Assembly (NCBI GenBank): GCA_003116975.1
Contig: BGKB01000010.1
Span: forward strand, 124,001-188,000
Length of the DNA stretch: 64,000 nt
Source of the DNA: Aurantiochytrium sp. KH105
Lineage: Eukaryota; Sar; Bigyra; Thraustochytrida; Thraustochytriidae
Direction: 5' to 3'
The notes beneath the pieces were generated by a model, which saw nothing but the letters and a program-made list of their open reading frames with translations, was not told the DNA's origin and made no database searches. Position 1 is the stretch's first letter, and each line of letters begins with the position of its first letter. The translations under genes and the position numbers were made by a program. Positions 10,243-20,010 of the stretch are shown here, piece after piece.

Positions 10243-13200
10243 TCAGCTGAATGAGCGCGTGAACGAGGTCGACTCATCAGGCTTTGGACGAAGCTCACTT
10301 TCGCCGTGCGCGAAAAAGCATTGATCTCCCTTGAAACAGTCGGTACCATTCGAGGATTCCCAATTTCGGCACAATTTCGTCTTGTAGTTCGGATCTGCCT
10401 TGGGATCCCCCGTGTATTTTGGCTTCCTTGGGTGATGCGACTGGGTTGCCGCGTGGGGACCGCGCCAGTTATCGCGCGGGGCACGCGCTGACGAGGCGAA
10501 GCCCGAGCCCCGAGGCGGGGACGACGAGAGTGGCGACGGTGACGGGGACCGCGATCGTCCTCGTGCTGCCGATCCAGGTCCGCTTTGCGAATTTCGTCGA
10601 GGTCGTGTCCCTGGCGCCGAGCTCAGACTCCCACCACCCCCTCCGTTGCTCATGCCACCATTGCTGTTGAAAAGGTGTGGAGGCGCAATGATGGGGTCAT
10701 TGATGCCAGGGAATCGTGGTGGCGGCGACCATGGCTGCTGCTTGCGTGACTGCGGCGACCCTGTCACAGAAGATGATGATGTCATCGATGGCGAATCCCT
10801 CGATGAAGTCTCAAAGCCAGGTGGCGGCCCACGAGATCCAGAACGATGACGACTCGTTGCTGTCGCCGGATCAGAGGATGTCGAAGAAAAGTCTTCAAAA
10901 CCCGGCGGCGGCTCGACAATTACCGGGGGAAGAATGTCCTCTTGCGCCACGGTGCTTGACAGGTGACCATTTGAATTGTCCGGGTCCGACGAACCGTCAT
11001 TCTTGATCGAAGAATACCTCGCAGGTCTCGAACTAGATGCAATAGACGCTGTCTGTTGTGCAGCTGCAGACTGCTTCTGTTTGTTTTTTCCATGTTTCGG
11101 TGGTTTTCCTGACGAAGAAGTACCGCCGCTTGCGCTCTGGCTGTCTCCTTGCTGCTCGCCCAACGAATCCATGACACACTGCGGTCGAAGACGGAAAGGA
11201 CGTTCGCCCTCGGTTCCTTCAGCCACGCTTGTCAATGTGTCCATTCCATTCGACGGCGAGAAGGTGCCAAATTTCTCAGAACCCGCGGGCGCCTCCTTGG
11301 CACGCTTGGCGCATGCAGCAGCATCAGGGCCGTACTTGGCAACGGTGGACGGGCCAAGAATCTCAGCAAATTCGGGCTCGTGAGCGCAAAACTCGAGAAT
11401 GAAACGGTGGCACGACATGAGGAGTTTGGGGAAGCGATTCGAGCCAATGAATTCGTCTAGAAATCGATCCGGAAGAGGGGACAACAAGTCTCGAACCTCT
11501 GGCGTCGACTCACGGATATGAGAATACTTGTTACGCATGTAGCGCAATAAGTCCCGCAGTGAATGCGTCGTGTAGTAGCGCCGTTTGCTGTCGACAACGT
11601 CGTTGCGCAGACTCGGATGCAGGCGCTGAAGCCAGCCCTGCGAGCCAAAAACTTCGCGTGCATATTCCTCAAAGCGCTCGTGGAGGGTGGACTCAGGTAC
11701 GGAGAAGGGTCGTGGATCGCTACCGCTCGCCCGATCCTCTACGACGCGGTCAAGCTCGAGACGATCGCTCACGTGTTTCAAAAACTCGAGCTTGCGCGAG
11801 GCTGGCCACAGAAGCGGGTGCTCCATGCACTCCTCAATACTCGGGCGCAATTGCGCATCGTGGCGAATCATCTGACCGATCAAGTCCTGTGCCTCGGGAT
11901 AGTTCTTGATTCGCCCCAGATTTACCGGTGCGTCATCCATGATGTTCTTTTCCCGTTCAATGGCATCACCAAAAGGGTGGAATCCATTGCTCACCACGTA
12001 AAAGAAGACGCACCCCATGGAGAAAACGTCGACCTTGCGTCCGCAACGGATCGCCACGTCGCGCTCGAGCTCGGCGTCGCCTTTGCTCCGAAGAGACGAA
12101 AGAAGTTCGGGCGCACGCCAGCCTACTGTACCTGAGCCATGCATACTCGTGCCACCATATATGGAGCTCGTTGTACCTGAAAATTTGCGACCGAGACCCA
12201 TGTCTGAGAGCTTGGGCTCAAAGAACTCTCCAAGACCAGCAAGGTACGAGCTTCCACCGACACTGCGCGACCCTTGTGACTCTGCCTCGACCAAGGTATT
12301 CGAGCTCGCAGGGACCGATGATACCGAGACGGCCATGGCGCCGGTGACGAGGCTTGTGGGGCTCGATGCCGGCCCAGAAGGCCCAGGGGCGCCGCTGCTG
12401 ATCGCCGAAGGGTCCCACGACCCCTCGGCCACTTCTGCCTTGGCTGCGTCCACCTTCTTGGTTTCAATGACGAGAATATTTTGCGGCTTAATGTCGCAAT
12501 GAACGATGCATAGCGAATGCAGGTGTTTTGTTGCATCGGCAAGACTATGCAAAAAGGCAATCGTGGTGTCTGGCAATCGGACATTTTTCTTTGCGCTCTT
12601 GGGCACAAGTTCCCGACGACTTCGATTCAGATCGCGGATACTCTCCACGGCCTTTTCCAGCGTAAAGTCGCATAATTCGAGTGCAAGGTAAATAAATTCC
12701 CGCGTCTCCTCTTGCGTAAAGTAGCGCACGACGTTTGAGTGACCGTCTGAGCGAATGAGAAGGTCGATCTCCTTCTTTGCCAGCTGAAATTGGCTCGCCA
12801 CCACCTTTTTCACTGCAACAGGACGATCACGAAGCCGCCCTTTGAGAACCGTGGTGCCATGGCAGCCGCGACCAAGAACTGAGTCGAGCTGCACGGTGAG
12901 CTGACCCACACGCTCTGTCTCGGTAGCGGGGTCATACTGGACCTCGAGCTCTTGGGCCGACCCGCGTTTGTGACGCCGGATCAGATTCAGCCTGCTCGCC
13001 AAAAGAACAAGAACCAAAACTAAAAGAGCGCCAATGACGGTCTGCAGCGTCCGCTCTCGTCCCGCGTCCATAGGTGCAGGTGGATAGCCCGGGGAATCAA
13101 AGTGCGTATGCCTTGGGGTCTCCGAAGGGGTCGCTCCGTGGTTCGTTGTGCCAGCCCCAGGACTCGGCAGACCGCGCGAAGTAGGAGGAGCGCCAAGGCC

Positions 13201-14619
13201 TGGCCAACGAGGCGGCGAGGACGATTTAGTGACGCGGCCAGAATCTACTGGGGCGTCAGTAATGTCGTCTGCGTCGCCATAAATCAGGTGCTGGTCAGTC
13301 ACATGATATGGGCCCTGCAACGGAAAGTCCTCGTCGACGACCGTGCACTGTTCTTGGTCCATGGCAACGTCGGCCACGCCAGCATCACTTGAGCGATAGC
13401 CAATGTCCTCAGGGAAAACAGCATTGCTGCAGCGGATATCTCGTCCCGGGCGACTTGTTGTGGCGTACACCTGCACGTGGCCGCTCTTGTATTTAATACG
13501 TTGCAGATAAATGGGCTTGGCCTTGGGCAGATTTCCAATGACCGCCTGGCCTTCGTTTCCGATCGAGACCTCGGACAAAAACCGCCAGCTCTTCTTGGAC
13601 GACTGCGCCCGACTCACGCCAAATACCGCCGTTACAGGAACGCCTTCCCAGGTCGCGCGTTGCGACATGGCCGTGTCGATCTCAAGATTTCGCGGACTCA
13701 GACGAGGAACGTCGCGGTCGCGCGAGAGAAACTGGCCATATGTGAAATTCCAAACTTCCAGTCCCGACACCGCATTATACGCACGCACGTGATAGTCAAC
13801 GCGGCCGATCGTGAGAGGCGAGGCATCTGGAAAGTGCACATCTTTGTTGCTGAGCTCGGGTGGCTGAGAGTCACCAACAATTTCCCATCGCCCGTTCAAA
13901 AGTGATCCAGTATCTGAGGTAAAGACACGGAGGCGCCGACCTGTATTGGGATCAATCTCATAGTATGACGTTTTCCGCTGGCCGACCACGCGAATTTCAC
14001 CTTCTTCGCCTCCGAGTGTATCAGTGAGCGGGCAGCTATTGACAAGATCTGGGATAGAAAGAGGATGCAACGAAAGGTCATCCTCCTCTTCAGAAAAAAT
14101 GTAGAGTTGGCCGTCATCTCCAGGGACGACGCCACCCTTGAAAGAGGGTGCCTGGAAAGATTTGATGGTGGGTCCCCCGACTTCATCCGTCGTCCAGAGT
14201 TTCTCTCCATCCTCCACACGGACACCGTGCACTTCTCCATCTACGGTGCCGACAATCATAACTTCTGGCGTCTCTGCAACGCCGTAGTGAATTACCGGTG
14301 TATTGTCGGTATTCTCCCCGGACGCACTTTCGCCCGCGCTCCGACTTGTGGCAGATGCAGTCCCTACAGCGCCAGGTTTGATTTGTACATCGACCATAAG
14401 GTCGTCGGCACCATTGTCAACGTCAATGCCATCGTCTAAAGTGATACCGTCATCCAAAACGAGGTCACCATTCTCGTCACTCGAGACTTTGGCTGCGGTC
14501 GATGCCGATGCGCTGACAGCGCCTCTCCCTCGTCGAGGTCTTGCACCTGCTGAAGTCTGCTCCGATCCCACCAACAAAACCAGCACAAGCCAGAAGCTAA
14601 GCAGTCTGCTGGTGAGCAT
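10243..14619 (-). CDS. IRE1: IRE1-type ER stress sensor kinase/RNase with C-terminal CCCH zinc finger
   Basis: IRE1 senses unfolded proteins in the ER lumen and cleaves RNA on the cytosolic side. This 1458-residue protein starts with a signal peptide (MLTSRLLSFWLVLVLLVG). A luminal beta-propeller-like region follows (VMIVGTVDGEVHGV, KLWTTD), then one membrane span near 524-543 (LLVLVLVLLASRLNL). The kinase begins near 575: LGRGCHGTTVLKG, VAVKK, catalytic loop HCDIKPQNIL near 702, and DMG instead of DFG near 808 after an ~80-residue Ser/Ala-rich insert. The KEN RNase domain (about 940-1075) keeps LRDLLRYMRNKYSHIRE, with the Arg-Asn and His of the active site. A disordered tail of ~340 residues follows. 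The end (about 1415-1450) is a TIS11/tristetraprolin-like finger, YKTKLCRNW...CFFAHGESELR, spacing C-x10-C-x5-C-x3-H. No stop or frameshift separates the parts. The longest frame starts at GTG 14649; I chose ATG 14619. The gene is head-to-head with the Tectonic-like gene. Confidence 0.9.
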   Translation of the reverse strand: MLTSRLLSFWLVLVLLVGSEQTSAGARPRRGRGAVSASASTAAKVSSDENGDLVLDDGITLDDGIDVDNGADDLMVDVQIKPGAVGTASATSRSAGESASGENTDNTPVIHYGVAETPEVMIVGTVDGEVHGVRVEDGEKLWTTDEVGGPTIKSFQAPSFKGGVVPGDDGQLYIFSEEEDDLSLHPLSIPDLVNSCPLTDTLGGEEGEIRVVGQRKTSYYEIDPNTGRRLRVFTSDTGSLLNGRWEIVGDSQPPELSNKDVHFPDASPLTIGRVDYHVRAYNAVSGLEVWNFTYGQFLSRDRDVPRLSPRNLEIDTAMSQRATWEGVPVTAVFGVSRAQSSKKSWRFLSEVSIGNEGQAVIGNLPKAKPIYLQRIKYKSGHVQVYATTSRPGRDIRCSNAVFPEDIGYRSSDAGVADVAMDQEQCTVVDEDFPLQGPYHVTDQHLIYGDADDITDAPVDSGRVTKSSSPPRWPGLGAPPTSRGLPSPGAGTTNHGATPSETPRHTHFDSPGYPPAPMDAGRERTLQTVIGALLVLVLVLLASRLNLIRRHKRGSAQELEVQYDPATETERVGQLTVQLDSVLGRGCHGTTVLKGRLRDRPVAVKKVVASQFQLAKKEIDLLIRSDGHSNVVRYFTQEETREFIYLALELCDFTLEKAVESIRDLNRSRRELVPKSAKKNVRLPDTTIAFLHSLADATKHLHSLCIVHCDIKPQNILVIETKKVDAAKAEVAEGSWDPSAISSGAPGPSGPASSPTSLVTGAMAVSVSSVPASSNTLVEAESQGSRSVGGSSYLAGLGEFFEPKLSDMGLGRKFSGTTSSIYGGTSMHGSGTVGWRAPELLSSLRSKGDAELERDVAIRCGRKVDVFSMGCVFFYVVSNGFHPFGDAIEREKNIMDDAPVNLGRIKNYPEAQDLIGQMIRHDAQLRPSIEECMEHPLLWPASRKLEFLKHVSDRLELDRVVEDRASGSDPRPFSVPESTLHERFEEYAREVFGSQGWLQRLHPSLRNDVVDSKRRYYTTHSLRDLLRYMRNKYSHIRESTPEVRDLLSPLPDRFLDEFIGSNRFPKLLMSCHRFILEFCAHEPEFAEILGPSTVAKYGPDAAACAKRAKEAPAGSEKFGTFSPSNGMDTLTSVAEGTEGERPFRLRPQCVMDSLGEQQGDSQSASGGTSSSGKPPKHGKNKQKQSAAAQQTASIASSSRPARYSSIKNDGSSDPDNSNGHLSSTVAQEDILPPVIVEPPPGFEDFSSTSSDPATATSRHRSGSRGPPPGFETSSRDSPSMTSSSSVTGSPQSRKQQPWSPPPRFPGINDPIIAPPHLFNSNGGMSNGGGGGSLSSAPGTRPRRNSQSGPGSAARGRSRSPSPSPLSSSPPRGSGFASSARAPRDNWRGPHAATQSHHPRKPKYTGDPKADPNYKTKLCRNWESSNGTDCFKGDQCFFAHGESELRPKPDESTSFTRSFS

Positions 14620-15669
14620 GGGACCCGCAAAGGGTACCACCAGGCTCACACTACAACGCTCAACCTACTCCACTTGATCTTATTCTCGTAGCGTTTGAGC
14701 GAGCAAGTCAGCTCGCAGAATATTGCCCACGAACAAGCAGGCTTGCGCGTTGCTCCCAGACCGCGCTCGGTTTAGTCGGCGCGCCGCAACGCCCTTGAGC
14801 GTTCGAAAAGGTCTGTCGCCCCTTCCGTGCGCCGGTACGCGCCGCCTCGTTCTCCGCGCTGTGCTTTCGCCGGCTCCGTCGCCAGACGTTGGCGCGACTC
14901 CCGTCGCTATCGCAGAAGCCCACGACTTCCGTCCTCGCTCCTCCTCGCTGTCGCGGTCGCGGTCGCGGTCGGCGTCGGAGTCGGAGTTGTCGTCGTCCTC
15001 GACCACGTAGTCCAGATGGATTGATCGAGCGTGCCTCCCGAAGAACCGCTCCCTTCAGCAACACGCGGCGGCGCGAGGGCGTTCCCGCGCGGGCGTCGAC
15101 GTCTCGGGGCGCGGCGCGGCGCGGCGCAGCGCAGCTCGCGCGAGCCCGCCGCAGCCTTGGGGCTCGGACGGGGTCGCGTCGCGATTTTGCACGCAGATCG
15201 CCGCCGCCCGCTTTGCGTCCTCTGCGGTCCTAAAATTACCCCGCGGCGCCTATCGCCCCTATCGCGCTTAGCGCGCAGCGGCGTTCCCCCGAGTTCCCCC
15301 GCGGCCCTGGATTCAGGGCCGCAGAGCCCCGGTTCCGGGGCCGGGCGCGGCGCGCACGGCGCACGGGGGCGGCGGCAGAGGGCCGTTGGGCCACTTGATG
15401 GGCCGGTTTTTGCGGCGCGCGTGGTGATGGGGAATGGACGCTGCCGGCGGAGATGGCGGCGGTCGCCCGGGGCGAAAGTGGGACGCGGTGGCGCGGCAGC
15501 AGAGCTGGCTTGACTGCCTGGCTCGCGGCGAGCGTGCGCTGGGCGGCCGGAAGCGACTCCCTCCTTTGGAAGTGGAGCGACGTGCGTTGCCAGTCTCGGT
15601 CTCGGTCTCTTGGTCTAGGTCTTGCTTGGTCTAGGGCTAGGTCTCTGCGCTCGGCGAAGCAAGGAGAAA
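14620..15669. other. GC-rich divergent promoter region (IRE1 / Tectonic-like)
   Basis: About 1 kb of very GC-rich DNA lies between two genes transcribed away from each other. It includes GGCGC-rich short repeats near 15110-15130 and GTCGCGGTCGCGGTCG-type repeats near 14960-14980. Frames on both strands are Arg/Ser/Pro-rich and lack good ATG starts, so I read them as composition artefacts. The region presumably carries both promoters and 5' leaders. Confidence 0.6.
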
Positions 15670-17964
15670 ATGCAACCCGGGTCGGGCGTGCGCGCTGCGC
15701 GCAGAGAATACTGGGCTAGCGTCATGAGGGCAGCAGCCGTGGTGGTGGTGCTCGCGAGCGCTGCACCGGGAGGAGAGGCGATGACCTTTGCGTACGGGAA
15801 CGCATATGAGATGCTGACGCCCGGAACCGGCAACCAAGGTGTCGACGTGACGTGGGCTTCTGTGCCGCTCTTGTCAGAAGCGTCAACCGGGTACGTCCCG
15901 CTTCCAACGGGTTGCGAATGCCTTGACCTTGCGCAGACTGCCGAGACATGCACAGCGTTCACGTGTCACGAAACGTGCAATCTCAATATTGGCGAGTGTG
16001 ACGAATTTTGTTGCAGCGACCCGGACTGCACCGCCGATGATCTCGAACGATTCAACGCGCTGGGCGAATGTTTGCCCGATGGTAGCTCTACGGACAGCAA
16101 ATTATGCGTTGACACAACTTCGTTGGATCAGGTAAATGAAAAATACAACATGTATGTGGAACAGGATGACAACGCATTAGAAGGCCTCGTGTGTGTAAGT
16201 GTGGAGAACAACGCCATCGAGGGGGAGTTCTATTCGTCGCAAGCGGATCTTGTGAATAATTATGCCGTGTTGGACTCGGAAACGTATCAGCCATCCTATT
16301 CTTTCGCAATTAGCGTCGACTCTGACGCAGAGACGGGCAGCCAAGAGTACCTCTTTGGTGACAATCTCGTGGCTGCGATCCAGACAGACTCGTTTCGAGC
16401 TGCTTGGGGCGGCGTGCTAAGCTTGCCTACTGCGGGCGTCGACGGCACGTGCTCACCGCAAAACTTTGTGGAATTCGGCACGGATGTTCAAGTGAACGAG
16501 TGCCTTCTGCCCGTCGAGAACCTGGAAGCAACATGTACTCAGACACATGGTCCATTGTCTACAGCACTCTACGGGGAAGACCTTTACATTGGCACGAGAC
16601 CTTCTTCCGCCATCAACACCCCTTCGACCGATTGGGAAAGAGTCACGGTGCGAAGCTTGCTTTACAAGTCGCTGGAAACGGGAAGCGTATCAAGCTGGGA
16701 GAGCGGCAGTACCTTAAGCCCAACTGCTCAACCCACGTCAGAGCCCACAGCACTCTCAACTGCGTCTCCTACGGAATCTTCATCAGGCGCAAATTCTACG
16801 GTGAGCGCCAGTCCCACCGTCACTCCTTCTGCTTCGCCAACGGATGCGCCGAGCGCGAGACGTGCCTTGCAGGTCTCCAGCGTGCCGTCCACGACTTGGG
16901 ATGCAAGCAGCGGCACATGCGAAAACGCGGTTGTGGGCGTCAAATATGTGATTGAGCACAACGCCTTGGGCGTAATCACCAACGTTCAGGTAGACTTGAC
17001 ATTGTCAAACGTGGACTTGTCCAGTGCAGCGCAGACAGCTCAGCAGGGTCTGACACAAAGTTTTCATGTCTCCTTTGTCAATACAGAGTCTGTAGCGGAC
17101 AGTACTGCTCCAGAGCGCGTTGTGTCTGGCAACCCTGGCTACATTGTAGGGCTTCCGGTACAAGCAGGAAACCTTGTGCGCCAAAATGCTGGAACAGACG
17201 ATGAAAAGACGGCTGTCTCGTATCTGCCCGAGGGTCTGGCCTTGATGGCAGCAAGCGGCCCGCGGGGTGCCTGCTTCCCTTCCTCATCTTCGCCGTGGTA
17301 CAATTTTGTTTCCAGCACAGAGATGACGGCGAGTACGCCTGTATTATTTGGCGTCGATGCCTCGTCAGCTTGCTCTGTGACACTGACCTATGAAGAGTTC
17401 ACCGACTTGTCTTCATGGTGCATCGACCGGCGCAATGCTCCGCTCCTTGATTTGGGAGCCACCCGAGTAGGCATATACGGTAACGCCAACCCATGGAAGG
17501 CTTGGGAGTGGGTTTCATTGCATCGCGAAACCTCGCACTTGTCATCAACAGCGCAGTCGCCAGTGCCAGGTCAACTCGTTTGCCAGAACATGGTGGACCG
17601 CGTGGATCTTGAGGTGTTGTGGACCAAGTCGGGCGAGATCGACAATCCGCAGCCCATGATCTTAAGTGTTCGTGCCATGGTTGGTCAGTCAGACTGGCAG
17701 TGGCGCAAGACTGGCGCGAGTGCAAATACAACGCAGACATTTACATTCTCGCAGACCGTTACCTTTATCGAGCACAAGCTTACTGAGGCAGACTGGTTTG
17801 CGTACAAGCCTGAGATCCCGCCCATTATTCCGGCAATCCCCGCGGATGTATTTTATCCTTTTGACATTGCCTCAGCTGCCCAGGCGACGATTCACGGCCA
17901 GAAATCGGGTGGACACTTCGTCACTGCATTTCTCGTGTGTCTCGCAGGTCTTTTGCGGGCGTAG
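15670..17964 (+). CDS. Tectonic-like ciliary transition-zone protein
   Basis: Tectonics are secreted or membrane-anchored glycoproteins of the ciliary transition zone (MKS/B9 module) that help gate entry into the cilium. The 764-residue product has a hydrophobic N-terminal segment (RAAAVVVVLASAAPGG, just after a second in-frame ATG at 15724). It then has the Cys-rich Tectonic signature near residues 75-125 (CNLNIGECDEFCCSDPDC). Further family-like features are VLFGVDASSACSVTL and a late SVRAMVGQSDWQWRK. A Ser/Thr/Pro-rich linker near 347-397 (SPTAQPTSEPTALSTASPT type) divides the two halves. The C-terminus is hydrophobic (FVTAFLVCLAGLLRA) and could be a membrane or GPI anchor. The longest frame begins at TTG 15622; ATG 15670 (AAAATGC) is the first ATG. 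Its presence implies a flagellated life stage. I cannot tell which Tectonic paralogue it matches best. Confidence 0.75.
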   Translation: MQPGSGVRAARREYWASVMRAAAVVVVLASAAPGGEAMTFAYGNAYEMLTPGTGNQGVDVTWASVPLLSEASTGYVPLPTGCECLDLAQTAETCTAFTCHETCNLNIGECDEFCCSDPDCTADDLERFNALGECLPDGSSTDSKLCVDTTSLDQVNEKYNMYVEQDDNALEGLVCVSVENNAIEGEFYSSQADLVNNYAVLDSETYQPSYSFAISVDSDAETGSQEYLFGDNLVAAIQTDSFRAAWGGVLSLPTAGVDGTCSPQNFVEFGTDVQVNECLLPVENLEATCTQTHGPLSTALYGEDLYIGTRPSSAINTPSTDWERVTVRSLLYKSLETGSVSSWESGSTLSPTAQPTSEPTALSTASPTESSSGANSTVSASPTVTPSASPTDAPSARRALQVSSVPSTTWDASSGTCENAVVGVKYVIEHNALGVITNVQVDLTLSNVDLSSAAQTAQQGLTQSFHVSFVNTESVADSTAPERVVSGNPGYIVGLPVQAGNLVRQNAGTDDEKTAVSYLPEGLALMAASGPRGACFPSSSSPWYNFVSSTEMTASTPVLFGVDASSACSVTLTYEEFTDLSSWCIDRRNAPLLDLGATRVGIYGNANPWKAWEWVSLHRETSHLSSTAQSPVPGQLVCQNMVDRVDLEVLWTKSGEIDNPQPMILSVRAMVGQSDWQWRKTGASANTTQTFTFSQTVTFIEHKLTEADWFAYKPEIPPIIPAIPADVFYPFDIASAAQATIHGQKSGGHFVTAFLVCLAGLLRA

Positions 17965-18263
17965 AAGTCAAGGAGAAGTGATCAAATTTACTGTGACCTT
18001 TCTTTTCTTTTTTTTAAAGCGTGCGTTGGGAAGCAAGCAAGATGATGACGACCATGATGGCAATGTAAGCGTTCAAAATCTTCCCTGCCTCTTTCTCTTT
18101 CTCAACCAAGGCCTAGTACAACCACAATTTGCATTTTCGTTCGGAGTGTGCAAGTCTTTGATAAGTTGTGAGGAACCTCTCCGTTTTGGAAAATCCGGGA
18201 GAAAAGTATTCTCTTCCTCCGACCCGCAAGGAAAAAAAAATTTATAGAGTTTCTGTTCCTTTT

Positions 18264-19175
18264 TCACATAAAGTACGTGGGCATGGATGTCATCATCTGG
18301 TCGGGATCCCCGGCTTGCTCTCTGAATATTTTGAACTCGCGCTGCAAATGCTCATCAAGGCTTAGAATGGCAGCAATGTTTCCACAGCGGTAGCAGTAAT
18401 TGGGCGCGCTCCATACTGTGACAAGGATGCTGCCAAACTTGTAGTCAAACCCGCTCTGCTGCAGCTGATGCGCCCGCGCAATGAGCTCCAGAGAGTTGAT
18501 GTGGTTGAATTGTTTTGTTGGCGCCTCGCCAAAGAGAAAACCGGCGCCGCGCGGACTCACGCACCAGCCGTCAATATCTTCTGGGTCGGACCACATGAGG
18601 TCGCAAAAGGCGCCCCGTTGCGGGATTTCCTGCAGTCTGTCAAGTGTGCGGATTTGATCAATGGTACGCAGATCAGGACTGAGGCCGCCGTGCGTGGCAA
18701 GAACGCGGCCGTCCACAATGGCCGCCAGGCAGAGGTAGTCGAAAACCTCTACAGAGTACTTCCAGGCGTTGGCATGGCCGTACTTGCGAATGCATTCGTC
18801 GTAAAATCCATACACTTGTGTGATTTGACGGGACTCGTGGTTGCCACGCAAAAGGTAGACATGCTCGGGCCACCTCGCTTTTAGGCAGAGCAAGAGCTGA
18901 AAGGTCTCCACGGAGTGATGGCCACGGTCGACGTAGTCGCCCAGAAAAATGAACTTTGTGTCGGGCACGTCACCGCCGGTGCGAAAGAGCTCGAGGACAT
19001 CAAAAAACTGGCCGTGCACGTCACCACAGATTGTCACAGGAGCGGAAACGGCCACGACGTTACTCTCCTCGAGCAGGATTCCCTTGACGACCTCGCAGAC
19101 CTTGCGTAGGACGCTCTCCTCGAGAAACTCGCCTCGCTTGACCTTTTCGAGCGCTTCGTCAATGAGGCCGCCCAT
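18264..19175 (-). CDS. PP2A-family serine/threonine phosphatase catalytic subunit (PP4/PP6-like)
   Basis: This is a metal-dependent Ser/Thr phosphatase of the PPP family. All core motifs are intact in 303 residues: [60 protein letters not shown] and [12 protein letters not shown]. Length and the SPRGAG and YCYRCGN blocks place it in the PP2A/PP4/PP6 branch and not PP1. The end resembles PP4 ([20 protein letters not shown]) and the tail ends TYFM, close to the YFL tail that is methylated in this branch. PP4 normally acts with regulatory subunits in DNA-damage, centrosome and splicing control; PP6 in mitosis. I favour PP4-like but cannot decide by eye. The ATG at 19175 is conserved in position with the family. 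The gene is tail-to-tail with the Tectonic-like gene, 299 bp apart. Confidence 0.88.
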   Translation of the reverse strand: MGGLIDEALEKVKRGEFLEESVLRKVCEVVKGILLEESNVVAVSAPVTICGDVHGQFFDVLELFRTGGDVPDTKFIFLGDYVDRGHHSVETFQLLLCLKARWPEHVYLLRGNHESRQITQVYGFYDECIRKYGHANAWKYSVEVFDYLCLAAIVDGRVLATHGGLSPDLRTIDQIRTLDRLQEIPQRGAFCDLMWSDPEDIDGWCVSPRGAGFLFGEAPTKQFNHINSLELIARAHQLQQSGFDYKFGSILVTVWSAPNYCYRCGNIAAILSLDEHLQREFKIFREQAGDPDQMMTSMPTYFM

Positions 19176-20010
19176 CTTGCTTCTGTCGCTGCTGCTGCTG
19201 CTCTAGCTCGTCGTGCGCAGGAGATGAGGGAGTGAGCGAGGAAGAGAGAACACCGCCGACGTCCCGCTCGCGCCCTTCGCGCTCGCGGCCGCCCTCGTCC
19301 TCCTCGGCTTTCCGATCGACGGCTTCCGAGTTTGCGCTGCGGCTGCTCGTCTGCTGCGACGACGAGGCGGCGACGCGACGCGATGAGACGCGCCCGAGAT
19401 AGGGGGCGCGAGCGTGCGTCGCGGGGTACCAGACGGGCCTGGCGCGGCCGGTCGGCGCGCGGACGACTGACTCTGGAGGCGCCGCGTCCTGGGGCAACTA
19501 GCTTTGCCTGCCTCGCTCGCTAGGAGTTTGGGCGGCGCTGCCCAGCCCGACTTTCCTATTTCTCAGAGATTTTCACAATCAAACTCGTTGATCAAACCCC
19601 AAAAGATGAGTCGGCGAAGTCATCGGCGTCGATGATACTATCTTGGGGGAAAGGGGGAAAGGGGGAAAGAGGAGGGGGGCTGTCGATCGTTTGTTGTGTG
19701 TGGCGAGGTGAATCTACCTTTGCCAGACAACGAGAAAGTTCTCCTTGATGTGCAAATACTTGCATGCGCACTGCAAGAAGATCATGTCTCTGATGTTCCT
19801 TCTCGTCGATCGTAGGATCCTGTGTGTATAGGCACGAAGAAAAAATAATGCAACCCGCTCTGAAAGATGGTGTATCACACGAGCCGACCTCTAACTGTAT
19901 AACTTTACAGGTATCGATCGCCACGCCACGCAACGCCACGCAACGCATCGCTTCGGTAAGATTTTACTTTACCATCTCTACTACGATTCTCAGGGCAGTC
20001 TAGCATGGCC
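19176..20010. other. Intergenic region with possible short minus-strand gene
   Basis: The left part is the GC-rich 5' flank of the phosphatase gene. The right part (about 19592-19948) may hold a short spliced minus-strand gene. A segment flanked by an acceptor-like ACACACAG and a donor-like AAAG/GTAGAT (about 19720-19820) reads DPTIDEKEHQRHDLLAVR then MQVFAHQGELSRCLAK, which looks like a helical exon. A later segment reads DSIIDADDFADSSFGV before TGA. The reading phases of these pieces do not join cleanly, so this is only a suggestion. Short repeats are present: GGGGGAAA units at 19644-19670 and CGCCACGCAA units at 19919-19946. Confidence 0.3.

Noticed and set aside
14680-15006. Minus-strand frame containing LFVGNI, like an RNA-recognition motif
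   Set aside because: The frame starts at GTG, the match is only six residues at its very end, and the rest is Asp/Arg low complexity.
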